Source of the DNA: Blastobasis lacticolella
Lineage: Eukaryota; Arthropoda; Insecta; Lepidoptera; Blastobasidae
Assembly (NCBI GenBank): GCA_905147135.1
Contig: LR990056.1
Location: 7,884,001 to 7,948,000, forward strand
Reading direction: 5' to 3'
Length of the DNA: 64,000 nt
This document shows positions 28,589 to 40,988 of this stretch, piece after piece. The notes under the pieces were generated by a model. The model saw only the letters and a program-made list of their open reading frames with translations, was not told the DNA's origin and made no database searches. The position numbers and the translations under genes are program-made. Numbering within the stretch: the first letter of the stretch is position 1; each line of letters begins with the position of its first letter.

Positions 28589-31483
28589 ATTTAATTTAGA
28601 TTACTCATGTAAACATTTTCCTTTTTAAATATAAAATTGAGTTAGTTAAATAATTTGCGTAGTTCTAAATTAGCCAGTTAAAGTTTATTCAATGACTTTA
28701 AAGTAAACGCTTACATTTAGATTCATTTAGCAGTGTGGTTTGACACCACAAGTAAATTAATTGCTTAGATTTCTGCAGATTAAATAAAATCAAACAATAA
28801 AAAACGGTGTATATTAATTTTTTATTTTTGTTTTACTAATACAATTATTTTCATCTATTGCATAACAATGGTGCACAACGGTTCGCTTCACCTACGAGAA
28901 CAACATTGGAATGCAACGCTGGACTGGTAGCCTCAACGTGATTGTTTCAACATGGGACGACGATGGTAGACAATCTGCGAGTGTACATGACTGAGAAATG
29001 ATGTGATATTAATAGTTCCTCTCTATCTGGTGAGTCCTATACATAATTATTATTTAGTAAAAACCTGTGCTGAAGAGGCTGCCTAGCGGATTTTAGGAGT
29101 TATTTACTTTGACAATTAAGAAAAGTATTCTGACAGAAACACTATTGATACCCTTAGTAGAGAGAATGGCAGGTTTATTTGTATCTTTAGTGAAACTACA
29201 AACAGAAAGAATGTAAACAAAACATAAACAACGTCAGTTACGTCAGTGTTACAATTTATTGGTAAAAATGTCAAAAACTACTGCTAAGTTTAAAAATGTT
29301 AGCTTTTGCGGGTACCTATGTCAATTAATGTAGGCTGTCTGATAGAAAGTTACTAAGAAAAAAAATCACTCCACAAAAATAGTAAGAATTATGTTAAATC
29401 CGTCCCAATGTCAAACAGTGTTTATAGTAAAAAAAGTGTTATTTAATCTAAGATTATTTTACCATCTTGAAACATGGTGCGCTATGATTTTACGTATTAC
29501 CAACATCACGTCAGTTATCAGAAAACAAGAATAAGTAATACTTGGAAAGCATAGTGCTATTATTTTTATAAATTGAGTACGTAAGCATAGTTATGGTGGT
29601 GCTGCTGCTGACTGACTTCTTCTTCTTGATCGTTGCCTCACTGCTGAAGATCCTGATCCTGATCCTGGTCTTTGGTAAACTGCATGTCTCCATCGGTTTC
29701 GATGAATCGTTCGAATATTTGGTCCACCTATCTTTTCGGACTTCGGCCTCTGGGTCTCTTGCCTTCGACTTTTCCCGTCACCATAAGTCGTTCCAGATTG
29801 CTGATTAAGTAAATATTTGATAATAACAGTGTGGCAGGGATGCCGTAGCAGTGAGTTTGTGGAACAATTAGCTGGTGTACTTTAGGATGTTGTCTTAGAG
29901 ATAGGATAGGCTTCACATAGGCTTCGAATGTGCAAATTCAATAACGACCCCGCGATCTCCGCGATTTCTATGCGAGCGGGAGGGTGCAAACATGTATCAA
30001 GAGAAAAAAAAAAAGAAAAGTTATTAGCGTGTTTGTTTACATTTAACAGGAGAAATTCGAACGAAATTTTCCATATTTCAGTATAATGTTTGTTATTGTG
30101 GTCGTAGTTTCCCAATGTTGTAGAATAGAGAGATAAGATATCCGCGGTAAAAATGGGATCACCGATATACGTTTCTTTTAATACTACAAAAAAAAAGGTA
30201 GTTTGGTTAGTAACGTAATTTTATATTAGTATCAAGTTATTTAACGAAAAAAAAAAAGTAAACACGAGTAAGTGAACTGATTGACGGTAGATAATTTCGA
30301 ATTATGTTTTGAGTAACTAAAGATAAACCTGTGACTTAGTTCGACCGAAAACCATGTGTACTAAGTCAATGTGACTTAGTTTGACCTGGATAAAGACTTT
30401 GTTAGACGGATCAATCTAAGACGCTAACCCAATACGTGACGACTATCGAGCCGAGGTTTTTATGAGATTTATGTGATCGTTTTGTTTTCTCAAAATTTGT
30501 TGCATCATCGGATGAAGGTGATCGTGTTTTATCAGTGATGGTGGGCTAATGGAGCCGCCTATGGGAGAGTTTTATGGTTGCTTACCGGCCTGATGGAGGC
30601 TATGGGAGCGTGGCTAATAGCAGGTAGATGTTTTAAGCTTTGTGAGAAAGTATTGAACGATAACGATGATGAGAAAGTCCAGATATTTTGGTGATAGTTC
30701 AATAGCCGGTTTTATAAATTATTTTTAGCTTCGAGTACTGAAATTTCCTTGATTACTGATATAAAGTAACTATTTTGAGTTCTGTTGTTGTGCCAGTAAG
30801 ATGACAGTGTAAGCAATGGTGAGATTTCATATCCTTCTGCCAGTACAAGTTTTTAAGTACCTGAATTGTTGTTGAGGTCAAACATCCAGATTTATTTGGC
30901 TGACTTGGAGTGACCCGGGAGTCATGTGTGTGACTCATTGGGCTAAGAGCCCCGAATGTCTCGGATGTTGTGGCTGTAGATAGCAAATTTTATTTTGTAA
31001 TTTTTTTAGAAGGCGGCTTGATATGGGCTGCCTTCGTTATTACAAACATTGTTAAATGGTTTCAAAATGGGAGCTTAAACGTAACGTAAAGTCTAGATAG
31101 AGTATACTCGTTCGAACAGTTAAAATCGATGACGATGATTATTGCTTGTTTAGTTTTGGTGTGGCTACAAATGGACTATTGTTACCTATAACTGGCGTAT
31201 CAAATAGACGTGAGAGCTTCTTATTATTAAACTTCTGATTTAGTTTTGATATTGGGCAGTAGAAATAATGTTTATTTTTATTTTATTTTATTTTGTTGTT
31301 TTTGTAGAGATGACACCGTAAACAGTTGTTCGGATCTGTGACGATTACTTGTTGTGTAACTCGTAGACCGTTATTGACCGGGTTATGATAGCAGATAGAC
31401 TGTTACCTATCACTGACTTAGTACAGATTTGGTCGAAGGATTGACCACGAGCTGTGAATCTATAGACAGCTTCTATTTATTTG

Positions 31484-31672
31484 TCCCGCCTGTGTGGCTC
31501 CCGCCTGTGTGGCTCCCGCCTGTGTGGCTCCCGCCTGTGTGGCTCCCGCCTGTGTGGCTCCCGTCTGTGTGGCTCCCGCCTGTGTGGCTCCCGCCTGTGT
31601 GGCTCCCGCCTGTGTGGCTCCCGCTTGTGTGGCTCCCGCCTGTGTGGCTCCCGATAGTGTGGCTCCCGCCAG
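31484..31672 (+). repeat. 15-bp minisatellite in element A
   Basis: About 12 tandem units of GTGTGGCTCCCGCCT with scattered substitutions. Because 15 is a multiple of three, all frames look open, but no start or domain supports a protein. Degenerate relatives (CTGTGTGGCATT-like) continue to about 31830 and again at 31930-31970. A second array of TTGCGTGGCGGCCTGG units follows at 31978-32030. Element B has no such array at the matching place. Confidence 0.9.
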
Positions 31673-32717
31673 TGAGGCTGTTTGGTATTTCGCCTGTGTG
31701 GCATAGTCTGTGTGACATTAAGTCTGTGTGGTATTTAGCCTGTGAGGCATTCTACCTGTATGGCATTTCGCCGGTGTGGCATTTTTATGTGTGGCATTAT
31801 GCCTCTGTGAAATTTACCCGTGTGTGACATCTTACCTGTATCGTGCTTTGGTAGACGTGACACAGGATATATGATGAATAAACTCATAGTTTGACGATTA
31901 GAGTGGCACTGACCAGAGTGACACCCAACCTGTGTGGCACCTAGTCTGTGTGGTATTTCGCTTGTGTGCAGGTCCAGTTGCGTGGCGGCCTGGTTGCGTG
32001 GCGGCCTGATTGCGTGGCGGCCCGACTGATGGCGTCCGTCGTGTGGTGGTTCGTCGCCTGTGTGTCATTTCTCCTGTATGGTAACATTACTTATTCTTTT
32101 TAAATTAGGATGGCGCTGACGGATGACCAAAAATCATATGGCATTTAATGAAGGAGTGTTTCAATCCCACTCGAAGTAACATTGGGTCTTTTGCTGAGTA
32201 CTGAAAATTTGATTTAGGTATGTCACATATTTGTAGTGAATCTAAGTACCTACAGTAATGGACGTCAGGGACGATACGCGAGCTCTGTGATTGGGGCTTG
32301 TTTCCCACTCAACAAGAGCATCAAGGGGAAAAAACTGGTGACGATGATTAAACCTTCTTCATTGGTGGTAATTGTGATACGGTTTATGAACCGTCTGGTG
32401 TTATACCTTGTCACGCCTCTCTAATGAACTGAAGTCGTAGCTGAATTTATGTCGGCAACTTATAAAGAATAATTTATGTACAAGATGATGTTGTTATCTC
32501 TCAATCTACAGAAATTTAGTATGATAAATGATAATGGACGTATGTTTTATGTGAAGAATTGGTGGGTTAATGCAGTCGTGATAGATCCAATCACATGATT
32601 CATAAGACTTATTTGGGTGATGTGTTGTGGTCAGAAGTGACCGAGCGAATATAGTACTGTGCTATGGTTTTCATGTTTCAGATTACACACGAGGACGTGT
32701 GTACAGCAGGACGGCCG

Positions 32718-33205
32718 TGACGGATCACGGTCAATAGTATGGACTCATGTGGTCAATAGTACGGACTCATGACGATGAAAACGGAAGTGGGAGTGCGCCC
32801 TCTGGTGGGGCGTGCTGACAGAGTCTCGACGGCACGACTCGGGCCGAGTGGCGGCCATTCTTGGCGCGACCGCCGCCGAGGAGTGACGCGTCTTGAAACT
32901 GTCTCCACATTTCGTTTGTTTACGTTTGAAGTTCGTTAATAGAAAGTGTTATTTACGTTTAAAAATAAAGTAATTTTAAAATCACCTTTGAAATAAGAAA
33001 GTAAATTACCTCAACTGCCTACATTTGTAATACCGCTCTGAATTCTAGTGAAATTATAAGTGATGTGCAAATATGAAATGGAATAAATACAGTGGAGTAA
33101 ATGTGAACCTTTTCTTTAATTTATCTGGACGAATACGACCTAATACTGATATCACCACCCTGATGACAATGATCCTGATACACCCCTTTCCTTCACGCGA
33201 CGACA
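32718..33205 (+). repeat. 3' LTR of element A
   Basis: 488 bp; see the 5' LTR. Followed by the duplicated TATA. Confidence 0.9.
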
Positions 33206-33489
33206 TATATTTTAATAATTAATGTTAATATGAGATAAGAGACAAAATACTATTAAATTTGTACCAATTAACAACAATTGTTAAAATAATTTTGGAAATA
33301 GCATTATAGAGAAATCAGCGAATTTAAAGTATTTTTACAAATTAATATTTCAATTTTCCGTGTGGTGACCGGCAGAGTAGAATAGCAACAACCCCTTACG
33401 CTCATGTCGTACAAGGCGACTAATGTTTTCGAGACAAAAGATCAAGAGTCTCCGTAGTCTGGAAAATGGGCAGCAAGCCTAACTACCTT

Positions 33490-34215
33490 CTCGAGAATTG
33501 TATCTTAATACACTTGTGCAGATGTTTTGATACCTTTTTCACAAAAGTATGGCTCAGTCACTCCTTCATAGCTAACGCCCCACCAAACCATTACTGAAAT
33601 CGGATAATGCCCTCTGTCTAGTGTTGCACTCTGTCCTAAGACAGATGCTCTAAAGCTATGAGCATAAATACGGTCATTTTGTTTGTTAAAATGTTGATCA
33701 ATTGTAAAAAATTTCTCATCCGTAAACAAAATTTTTTCTGTGACCTCCCTTTGTGTACCGCTTCAGTAGTTGTTTCGATTTTACCACCCTATTCTTTTTT
33801 AAATGATCAGTTAAGAAATGACCAGTACGTCGCTTATAGGCTGCAAGTCCTAAGACATCTTTTAAAATACGCGACATGGTTTTAGGTGCTATCTTCATCT
33901 CCCGAGATAAAATCTGTTGCTTTCGGACAGTATTTCTTCGAATTCTTTCCCTTACTGCTTTGACTACCTTTTTCGTACGAACACTACTCGGACGGCCAGA
34001 TCCTTTTCTGTCACAAACAGAGAAGGTCTCATTGTACCTATAATAGCCCGGTACACAAACATTTGACTAATACCAAGCGTATGGAGAGTTTTAAAAATTT
34101 CATTTGGCTCCATACCTACTTTATGTAATGCAATCACAGCGATTCGGTTCTCTTTATCACCCGACTCTAGGCTTTACTTGTGTATTTGACTCTTAGTTTG
34201 CTGGTAGCAGCTCAA
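33490..34215 (-). pseudogene. Tc1/mariner-type transposase, decayed and truncated
   Basis: Minus-strand fragments in three frames give the order of an IS630-Tc1-mariner transposase. A first helix-turn-helix (NRIAVIALHKVGMEPNEI) is followed by a GRP-like linker and a second helix-turn-helix (MKIAPKTMSRILKDVLGL), then the start of the catalytic core with FTDEKFFTIDQHFNKQNDR, where the Asp is the first catalytic residue. Frameshifts separate these parts. The frame is cut off near 33490, before the later catalytic acids. Terminal inverted repeats were not found. Confidence 0.75.
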
Positions 34216-34870
34216 TTTTGTGAGGTTAATCTCACTCTGAATGGACTTTTACCTACTTGTTTTTTATGTTAATTATTAATAAATTTTGGAAATAATATAG
34301 ACAGTTTGAGGAGAATTACAACTTCAATTCGTGTTTATCAACTGGCTGCTCCTGATTATGACACCTAAGTTGAGGTAGCTGATAATATGCCCAAGCCGTA
34401 GCTAATATTGGTTTAGCAGCCTCGCTTACGAGTCGTATACCACTTGGCCACCGACGCTCCGCGACAATGTTTGTTTATACTACTAAGTGACAAGCGAGCG
34501 GCCCACCTGATGGAAAGCGGTAACTGTTGCCCCCATAACGTCTACGATTCATGCACCTGAGTTTAATTATTTCAACACATGTTTACTATACACGCAAAAG
34601 TTCTAAGTAGATTAAAGCAACAGAACGAAAGACTCACCAAGGCATGATTTTTTTTATTCCACCTTGTATTCTTCACACGCATAATTATGTTTATTTACAA
34701 TCCCTTTTTATATATTAGACTCCAAATTAAACGCTGAACCTTGAAAAGTTTAAATAGTCTGTAACAAGTTTTTTTCTGAACTTTATTTAGCAATCGGCTT
34801 TGACACCGAAGTACGAACTGGCTCAAGAGTTTAAAGTTACGAGTGCCTTTCGAGTGAACAAAGTACACAG
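34216..34870. other. Intergenic DNA upstream of the CRAL-TRIO pseudogene
   Basis: 34403-34465 (minus) looks like the tRNA-like head of SINE family 1 (GCGTCGGTGGCCAAGTGGTA). No gene recognised. Confidence 0.4.
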
Positions 34871-35089
34871 TTGTATAAACGACAAAGTAATAAAATAGAA
34901 AAAATACCTACAGACAAGTTATTAACATTCAACACTGATACTTTAATGGAAGTAAGAAAGGAACATGGCATAAAGGATTCAAATATGTTGGTGGAAGCTA
35001 TCGATCTATTAGAAGAATGGATACAGAAGCAAAGTCACTTTGTGAAAAAAGATATCGGTGAGTATGTTGACAGGTCACAATGAACATAT

Positions 35090-35312
35090 CTGTGGTGGAA
35101 TAATGATGGAATGAGCTCCCAGCCACAGTGTTTCCTTTGGACTATGATATGGGATCGTTCAAGAGGTATATTAGAGGTCTCTTTAGAGGCGGGCAACGCA
35201 TTGGTGACTCCCCTGGTGTTGCCGATGTCCATAGGCGGCGGTGACCACTTTCCATCAGGTGGCCCGCTTGCCTGTTTGTCTGCTAAGTAACATAAAAAAA
35301 AAAAAAAAAAAA
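35090..35312 (+). mobile_element. 5'-truncated LINE tail with poly(A)
   Basis: A short remnant of an ORF end (ATGAGCTCCCAGCCACAGTG region) is followed by ACGCATTGGTGACTCCCCTG and GGTGACCACTTTCCATCAGG, ending in a run of more than 20 A at 35293-35316. It lies in intron 1 of the pseudogene. Confidence 0.65.
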
Positions 35313-35990
35313 AAAACATCTTGGCATTAATGTCCCGGTTGTGCTCTCGAGAGGCCCGGGGTCCGCCTTACGATTATGTAATTGGATATATTTATCTGCC
35401 GGTGGGTGTAACTTCCAATAATGGTATAATTATAATTAAGTATGCCCAGATTTTTTTATATTAAATATTTTGGTATTAATGTTTATTTTATATTTCTTAT
35501 TGAAAATATTCTATCTGTAACTAAATAAATTACATTTTGATCAACAGTTTGGTTTTCTATTATTTTCTTTTCATTAAGAGCTTTCATTAAAATTTCAAAA
35601 GAGTGAAAAGAAACCCCCGTCCGATATGAATTTTATATTTTGTAGTGTAGGTAAATAACCTATTAAATAATACAATTTAAAATCTGTATGAAATTTATTG
35701 CCATTTTGTATCAAATCAATCACATGAAAAGAGAAACATAGTACCCCGCGGTTGATACCTATATAACAAACACTTCATGGATCCCACGGGATTTTTGATA
35801 AGTAGAGAGCTCGTCTAGTCTAAAATGACTCGCCCCACTACTTAGTTAGTTGATTTCGATGTGTGAGTGCAAATATTGATAACGACACTTCATCTGTGTG
35901 GGAGCCAATGAACGACGCGAGCTCCTACGTTTGAATCTACATATGGTGATAAGTACTTATTTTAATATCTAATTGCTCAGTTTGTAACTT

Positions 35991-36312
35991 ATTGAGCATC
36001 GGTGGCCAAGTGGTAAAGGGTTCCGACTCGTCTGCGAGAGGTACCGGGTTCGAATTCCATTGCCGCCATGTATCAATGACTCTTTTCTGAATTATGTACC
36101 GATACTCTTACGGTGAGGGAAAACATCGTAAGGGAACCTGCACATGACTGAATGTGTAACCATGATCCAATCTTGTCAGGTTCCCCTGGAGGTCAGATGG
36201 CAGTTGCTTCACTTAATTACCTGATCTGCCAAAACCAGGATCAAGTCGAACCCCTGCCATCATGCGCGAGAGCATAACCGAAAAATTAACGCCAATATGT
36301 TTATTTTTTATA
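35991..36312 (+). repeat. tRNA-derived SINE, family 1, complete copy
   Basis: 322 bp flanked by a perfect 15-bp duplication CTCAGTTTGTAACTT (35976-35990 and 36313-36327). The head carries pol III promoter boxes: box A-like TGGCCAAGTGG (36003-36013) and box B GGTTCGAATTC (36047-36057). The body has CTCTTACGGTGAGGG and GCGCGAGAGCATAACC. Other, incomplete copies are at 3036, 27045, 34403, 35320, 36640 and 52958. Confidence 0.88.
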
Positions 36313-37639
36313 CTCAGTTTGTAACTTGTTTCTGTGTCGTAAAATAACATAAAATAATTTAGTACTTTGATAATAAAATTCCGATTGCACATTAGCCATC
36401 AATGTAACAGAGTCATCCGCATATCGACTATAGTAACGTTTGACATTAAAAATTAATATTTACTATTAATTATCATATTATATTTTCCAGATTGAGGATA
36501 TTTTGAAAGGCTAATAATCAATAGTAAAGGATCGGTAGAGAAAGCCAGGTTGCACAAGCTATGTACTATGAGAACATTATTGCCGCATTTTTTTGAGGAT
36601 ATGGATCCTAGACAACCTATAAATATCGGTGTACTGTAAGTAAGGGCCCGGTGTCCGCCTTTGACCGTGATCCAGAATTTGACCGAAGTACCTAATATTA
36701 AATACTGCGTTTTTTTTCAGCTCTTACGCGGCGGTACCTAAGTTCACCAAAGCCAATGATAGGAGTGGTTATAGTTAAACAATCAGAAAATAAATTTAGT
36801 CAATCCATTTTCTTGGATGTTTCAAATTTTGCTAGCAGTACTACAGCTAAGAATTACCGATATAGAAGCCTGCAATATAAGTAAAAAATAGATGATTACG
36901 TTGCGCATTCTGTAGACAATTTAAAGATGAATGGCTTAAGGCAAATGACGACAATTTACATCGTAAGTATTAAAATAATATTTGTAAACGTATTTCCCTC
37001 ATAGACAAACAACCTGATGAGAATTAATATGGCTAGATCCTTGCCCTTCTAATGAATGTTTTGAGTATATGACTGAATGGTAGTTCCAGCTATCCCAATT
37101 GATTGAAATTGGAGATAACTGGTTTAAAATTCACTTGCAAGATTTAACCCATACTAACAAAAACTTTCCTTGCGGGATGGGTATGGAACACGCATAAAAG
37201 ACCCACATGTTAACCACGTCTAAGCTCATTGACACTTTGGTGGGCCTCATAAAACAAGTGTTGAGCCCAAAACTGGCTGATCACACACACTTACACTGAC
37301 ACATTCACAAAACAACGCTGCTAGATCATTTACCTAAGAGCCTACTGCCGATGGAATATAGCAGAGAAGGGACATCGTTAGACAAACCTAATAGTAAAAA
37401 AACAATAATCTGAAAGGAGATTGATAAGAAACGTAATAATGAAATCGCAAAAAGGATCGATAGTTTTATTCGTTTGTTACAGAGGATTGGCTGGATGCAT
37501 TAAATTCAAAAGAATTTAGATCATACAGAAACTTAATCAATTAGGCTAGAACTAACGAAATATTTAGACAGGCTGATACTTTCAACGATCAATATTTGGG
37601 TATGCATGGCACTTTCAGAATGCAGAGTGTCGATTGAAT

Positions 37640-38222
37640 CTACATGAGTAAATTACGTACATCTTTCCATATTTAAAATAATTATCTCTCCCTATTTTAC
37701 TATTGAAAATAACAATTGCTTAGCAACTGTTGTATTTATATCCACCTGTCCCAGTCTATACCAAATCAGCCTGAATAATAAATTACAAGACCTTAGCTGA
37801 TGTGTTTATATATGTCGCAGGTTTATGCTCAAATCAGGGTTTTCAACAAAAAAAATTATATACCTGAGACAACTCAGTTATTTGATCAGAAACCTAAACG
37901 TCCTAAAAACTGAAACAAACTTTCGTGAAGGTAAACAAGTTTCAGATTTTGATGAAAATTAAGTTCGCACGCGATGGAAAGTATGATTTCGGTAGACAGG
38001 CTAGCTATCTAAATATCTGATACTTCTTAACGGGCTGAGCTCGAAGCCTTGGTATGACAATGATAATAGGGATTAATAACGATAATGGGTTAGTATCACG
38101 CAGAGTCCTAATTATGGAATCACAATAGTGTAGAACCATTATTGATTAGGTTTGTTCTAAGTGTGTGTAAAATTGCTGTAACAAATCAATCATTTTTTAT
38201 TGTCTATTGCTTTGTATGTGTT
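37640..38222. other. A+T-rich DNA between the pseudogene and element B
   Basis: No gene or repeat recognised. It ends in TGTT, the target duplication of element B. Confidence 0.4.
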
Positions 38223-38789
38223 TGTCGTAGACTAGGGCAGACTCTAGCAGGGGCGAGATCCATCAGAAGGTATTTTCGGGATAGTGTTATTGAAATAAGA
38301 ATTATAAGAACAGTTTAACAGTGTATTGAGGTAATAAAGCATAATTACAATAAAAACAGCAAACGATGAAAGCATAGGATAATTTTAAGTAACAGATAAT
38401 AATGTGGGACTACCGAACCCGTGGGTCACTGGAAGACCCGCCACCACCCATGGCCATCCCGCGAGGCCGAAACGCAAGATGCGCCGGGGAATCTATTCAC
38501 GTGCGCCCTTGTACAAATTCTAATTTGGTAGTCCCTTCTGTACTCACACTCTCCTTTATGGAGTACGACTATGTGATGCGAGGCAATTAATAAAGACTTC
38601 TTCTTTCTTCAATGGATGAGCGGCTAGTTACACGTCTTGACTCGTCGATGGTCGAATGGGAAGTGTTCGTTGCGACCGCGCGCCGAATATGACGTCTTCA
38701 CAGTATTTCCAGCTATCCGCAAGGTGGCGCTTCGATTGACGTTGCGTTTCTTAGCCAAATGATGACTAGGCTCATGACCCTCTACAACA
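38223..38789 (-). repeat. 3' LTR of element B
   Basis: 567 bp; its outer end reads CTACAACA on the plus strand instead of CTACGACA. An open frame of 62 codons on the opposite strand occurs in both LTRs only because they are copies. Confidence 0.88.
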
Positions 38790-39906
38790 CGGCCATCCTG
38801 CGAAACACACGTCCTCGTGTGTTGATCTGAAATATAAGAATACCACAGCACAGTACCTTGTTCGCTCGGTCATTCCTGACCCTATGGTTGTAAGAGACTC
38901 TACACTAGCTCTCTTCTTATCATTCTAAACTCAAAACAATATTCCTTAACTCGTGGAAAGACAAATCGAAATTAATAAACATTGCTAACATTTCTACTCA
39001 GTGACGTTGATTCGTCTGATTTTTGTAACCTGTAGGTACTTATAGACTTTAGTAGTACCTTTATAAAACAGAGGCTAGTACAGTACTCGCCATACTTTTA
39101 ACTGTACCTATTAAACGTAGCCATACTTTTATAACCTGTACCTATTGTACGTAGATACACTACTATTAGACTATGCAGTATACATCTCAATATGAAATTG
39201 CCAATCACAAAGTAGCAACCTTAACACGTTTTACTTCACTTATAGCTGTCTATAGACTCTCAGCTTGTGGTCAATTCTTCGACCAAATCTGTACTAAGTC
39301 AGTCATAGGTAATACAGTCTATCTACTATCATAACACGTGATAACTGTCTACGAGTTACACAATTAGTAATCGTCATAGAAAGTCGAAACAAAGTCCGCC
39401 TAATGAGTTGTCCCCATATTTCTGTATGGCGCAGAAACGTCGACAGTTCCCCTGAAAGACCGACGCAAAATCGATGCGCAGAAAATGTGATGTTGGCAGA
39501 GACTTTAGAGATTACTTTACTTCATAGATCATCATAATCTTACAACTCAGATCACAGACTTGATTATCACAAAGTATTTACAAACGGGACATAATTTATT
39601 TACAAGGTAATTTCTTGAAAGAACAATAATCAATTAACCTGAGTAGTCATGTACCAGAGAAAACCATCATTTACCAGACTTCAAAACCACATTATTTACA
39701 ACAAGAGCTTACAGAACTTCCAAGTATGCCACCCTCTAAGCCACGGCTTACATAGCCGACCAGCTGATCATCAGCCGCCACACAACATACGTGTGCCCCC
39801 GTGTGCATCACTCACTGACTACACACGATACGGTCACTGTAGACCACGACCTCCGCCAGAGCTAAACGCGCACCGCGCACCCACGGACTACTTGAGTTAC
39901 CCCAAG

Positions 39907-40150
39907 TGTTAGATTCCTCCTTAATAAAACTCAGTTGATAGGACACAACTCACTTTTAATAATGCCAGACAATGTTTACTTGGATATTTTACACAAATTA
40001 GGTAAGTAGCCTTAGGTGCTAACGACGTCTATTTTCGTAATGGCCGCGGAATACGTTTGTTGTCCAGATCGCGCCAAAAGTGACAGGTGTCCGATTAGAG
40101 TACCACAGACTATGACCAAAACAATCTACGGTTATTATCAATATCTTACA
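39907..40150 (-). repeat. 3' LTR of element C
   Basis: 244 bp, same as 49794-50037. The preceding bases on the element strand end GGCCGAG, close to the GGCCG at the matching place in elements A and B. Confidence 0.92.
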
Positions 40151-40367
40151 CTCGGCCAATTCTGACAACGAACGCGTCCCGCGTCGTATTTACAGAGATG
40201 TATATTGAGTACCTACAACTAACATTTCAAGAATATAAATGCACTAAGTACATTCTAAATACCTAAGTATAAATGAGTATTAATTTATCATAAATAACTT
40301 AAGTTATTTCTTCATTTCCTTTCAATATTATTTCACTTTAACAACCCATAATCAAATAAAACTATTG

Positions 40368-40742
40368 CCATCGCGTAGGATGGTCCACACTATTACCATT
40401 CGGTAATAGTTCACTTTACTAGCATACTCAAAATAACGATTGCCATCGCACAGGATGGTCCAGACTATTACCATTCGGTAATAGTTCACTTTAAAAACAT
40501 ACTCAAAATAACGATTGCCATCGCACAGGATGGTCCAGACTATTACCATTCGGTAATAGTTCACTTTAAAAACATACTCAAAATAACGATTGCCATCGCA
40601 CAGGATGGTCCAGACTATTACCATTCGGTAATAGTTCACTTTAAAAACATACTCAACATAACGCTTGCCATCGCACAGGATGGTCCAGACTATTACCATT
40701 CGGTAATAGTTCACTTTAAAAACATACTCAAAATAACGATTG
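40368..40742 (-). repeat. Five 75-bp tandem repeats with hairpins, element C 3' region
   Basis: Units start at 40368, 40443, 40518, 40593 and 40668; a sixth breaks off after 40743. Each contains an exact stem ACTATTACC/GGTAATAGT around a 4-base loop, and a second short stem CCATC/GATGG around GCACAG. The array lies between the pol stop (40989) and the 3' LTR, so it would be part of every element transcript. A 25-residue repeating frame exists because 75 is a multiple of three; I do not take it as a gene. Confidence 0.92.
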
Positions 40743-40988
40743 CCATTAGTGTGTATTGAATACCTTGTTTTATTTAACTTATGTTTTATCACTTGTACTT
40801 GTTATACTTATTTATCAATGAATCTCTCAAATCAAAACTCATAATAATTCTTTCTTTCTCAGCCTCACCAAATTGTAGCTACAATTTCATTTATAACAAA
40901 TATTTCAAAATTAACTGCGCCTTACGTTCAACAAATAAGTTACAAATACTACGTTCAACCATTTCGACCGTATGCATATCTGGTGTAC

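Larger units (their letters stand above)
27719..33205 (+). mobile_element. Element A: non-autonomous LTR retrotransposon, 5487 bp
   Basis: Two 488-bp LTRs without visible difference (27719-28206 and 32718-33205), TGACGGAT...GACGACA, flanked by a 4-bp duplication TATA (27715-27718 and 33206-33209). A primer-binding-site-like TCAGAAGCGG follows the first LTR directly. GCAGGACGGCCG precedes the second, matching the same position in element B. No gag, protease, reverse transcriptase, RNase H or integrase is readable. The interior shares long blocks with element B, for example ATACGTGACGACTATCGAGC near 30433 and GTACAGATTTGGTCGAAG near 31420. I infer a LARD-like non-autonomous element, probably mobilised by a gypsy-type relative. 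Confidence 0.85.
34895..37637 (+). pseudogene. Decayed CRAL-TRIO lipid-transfer gene (paralogue of 384-2789)
   Basis: Exon 1-like 34895-35057 is 163 nt, exactly the length and phase of exon 1 of the intact gene, and ends before a GTGAGTATG donor. It reads LMEVRKEHGI and LLEEWIQKQSHFVKKDI. Exon 2-like 36491-36635 follows TTTTCCAG, ends in phase 2 before GTAAGT, and reads YFERLIINSKGSVEKARL. Exon 3-like starts at 36721 after TTTTTTTTCAG and contains VPKFTKANDR. A last exon at 37483-37637 ends in GMHGTFRMQSVD and a stop, the usual C-terminus of insect members. Lesions: the start position reads ATA; TGA at 36493; one extra base near 36764; TAG at 37542. Middle exons are not recognisable. Intron 1 carries a SINE and a LINE tail. 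Confidence 0.82.

Noticed and set aside
31429..31827. Open frames through the 15-bp minisatellite (WLPPV-type and antisense repeats)
   Set aside because: The unit length is a multiple of three, so every frame stays open. No initiation context, domain or conservation supports a protein.
38402..38590. 62-codon frame present twice (also 51961-52149)
   Set aside because: It lies within the two LTRs of element B on the opposite strand; the repeat reflects LTR identity, not a conserved gene.
40368..40742. Possible CRISPR-like array
   Set aside because: Units are contiguous without unique spacers, and the context is an insect retrotransposon.
40352..40792. 146-codon repetitive frame over the 75-bp array
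   Set aside because: It results from five in-frame copies of a 75-bp unit, is separated from pol by a stop, and the hairpin structure explains the repeat better.
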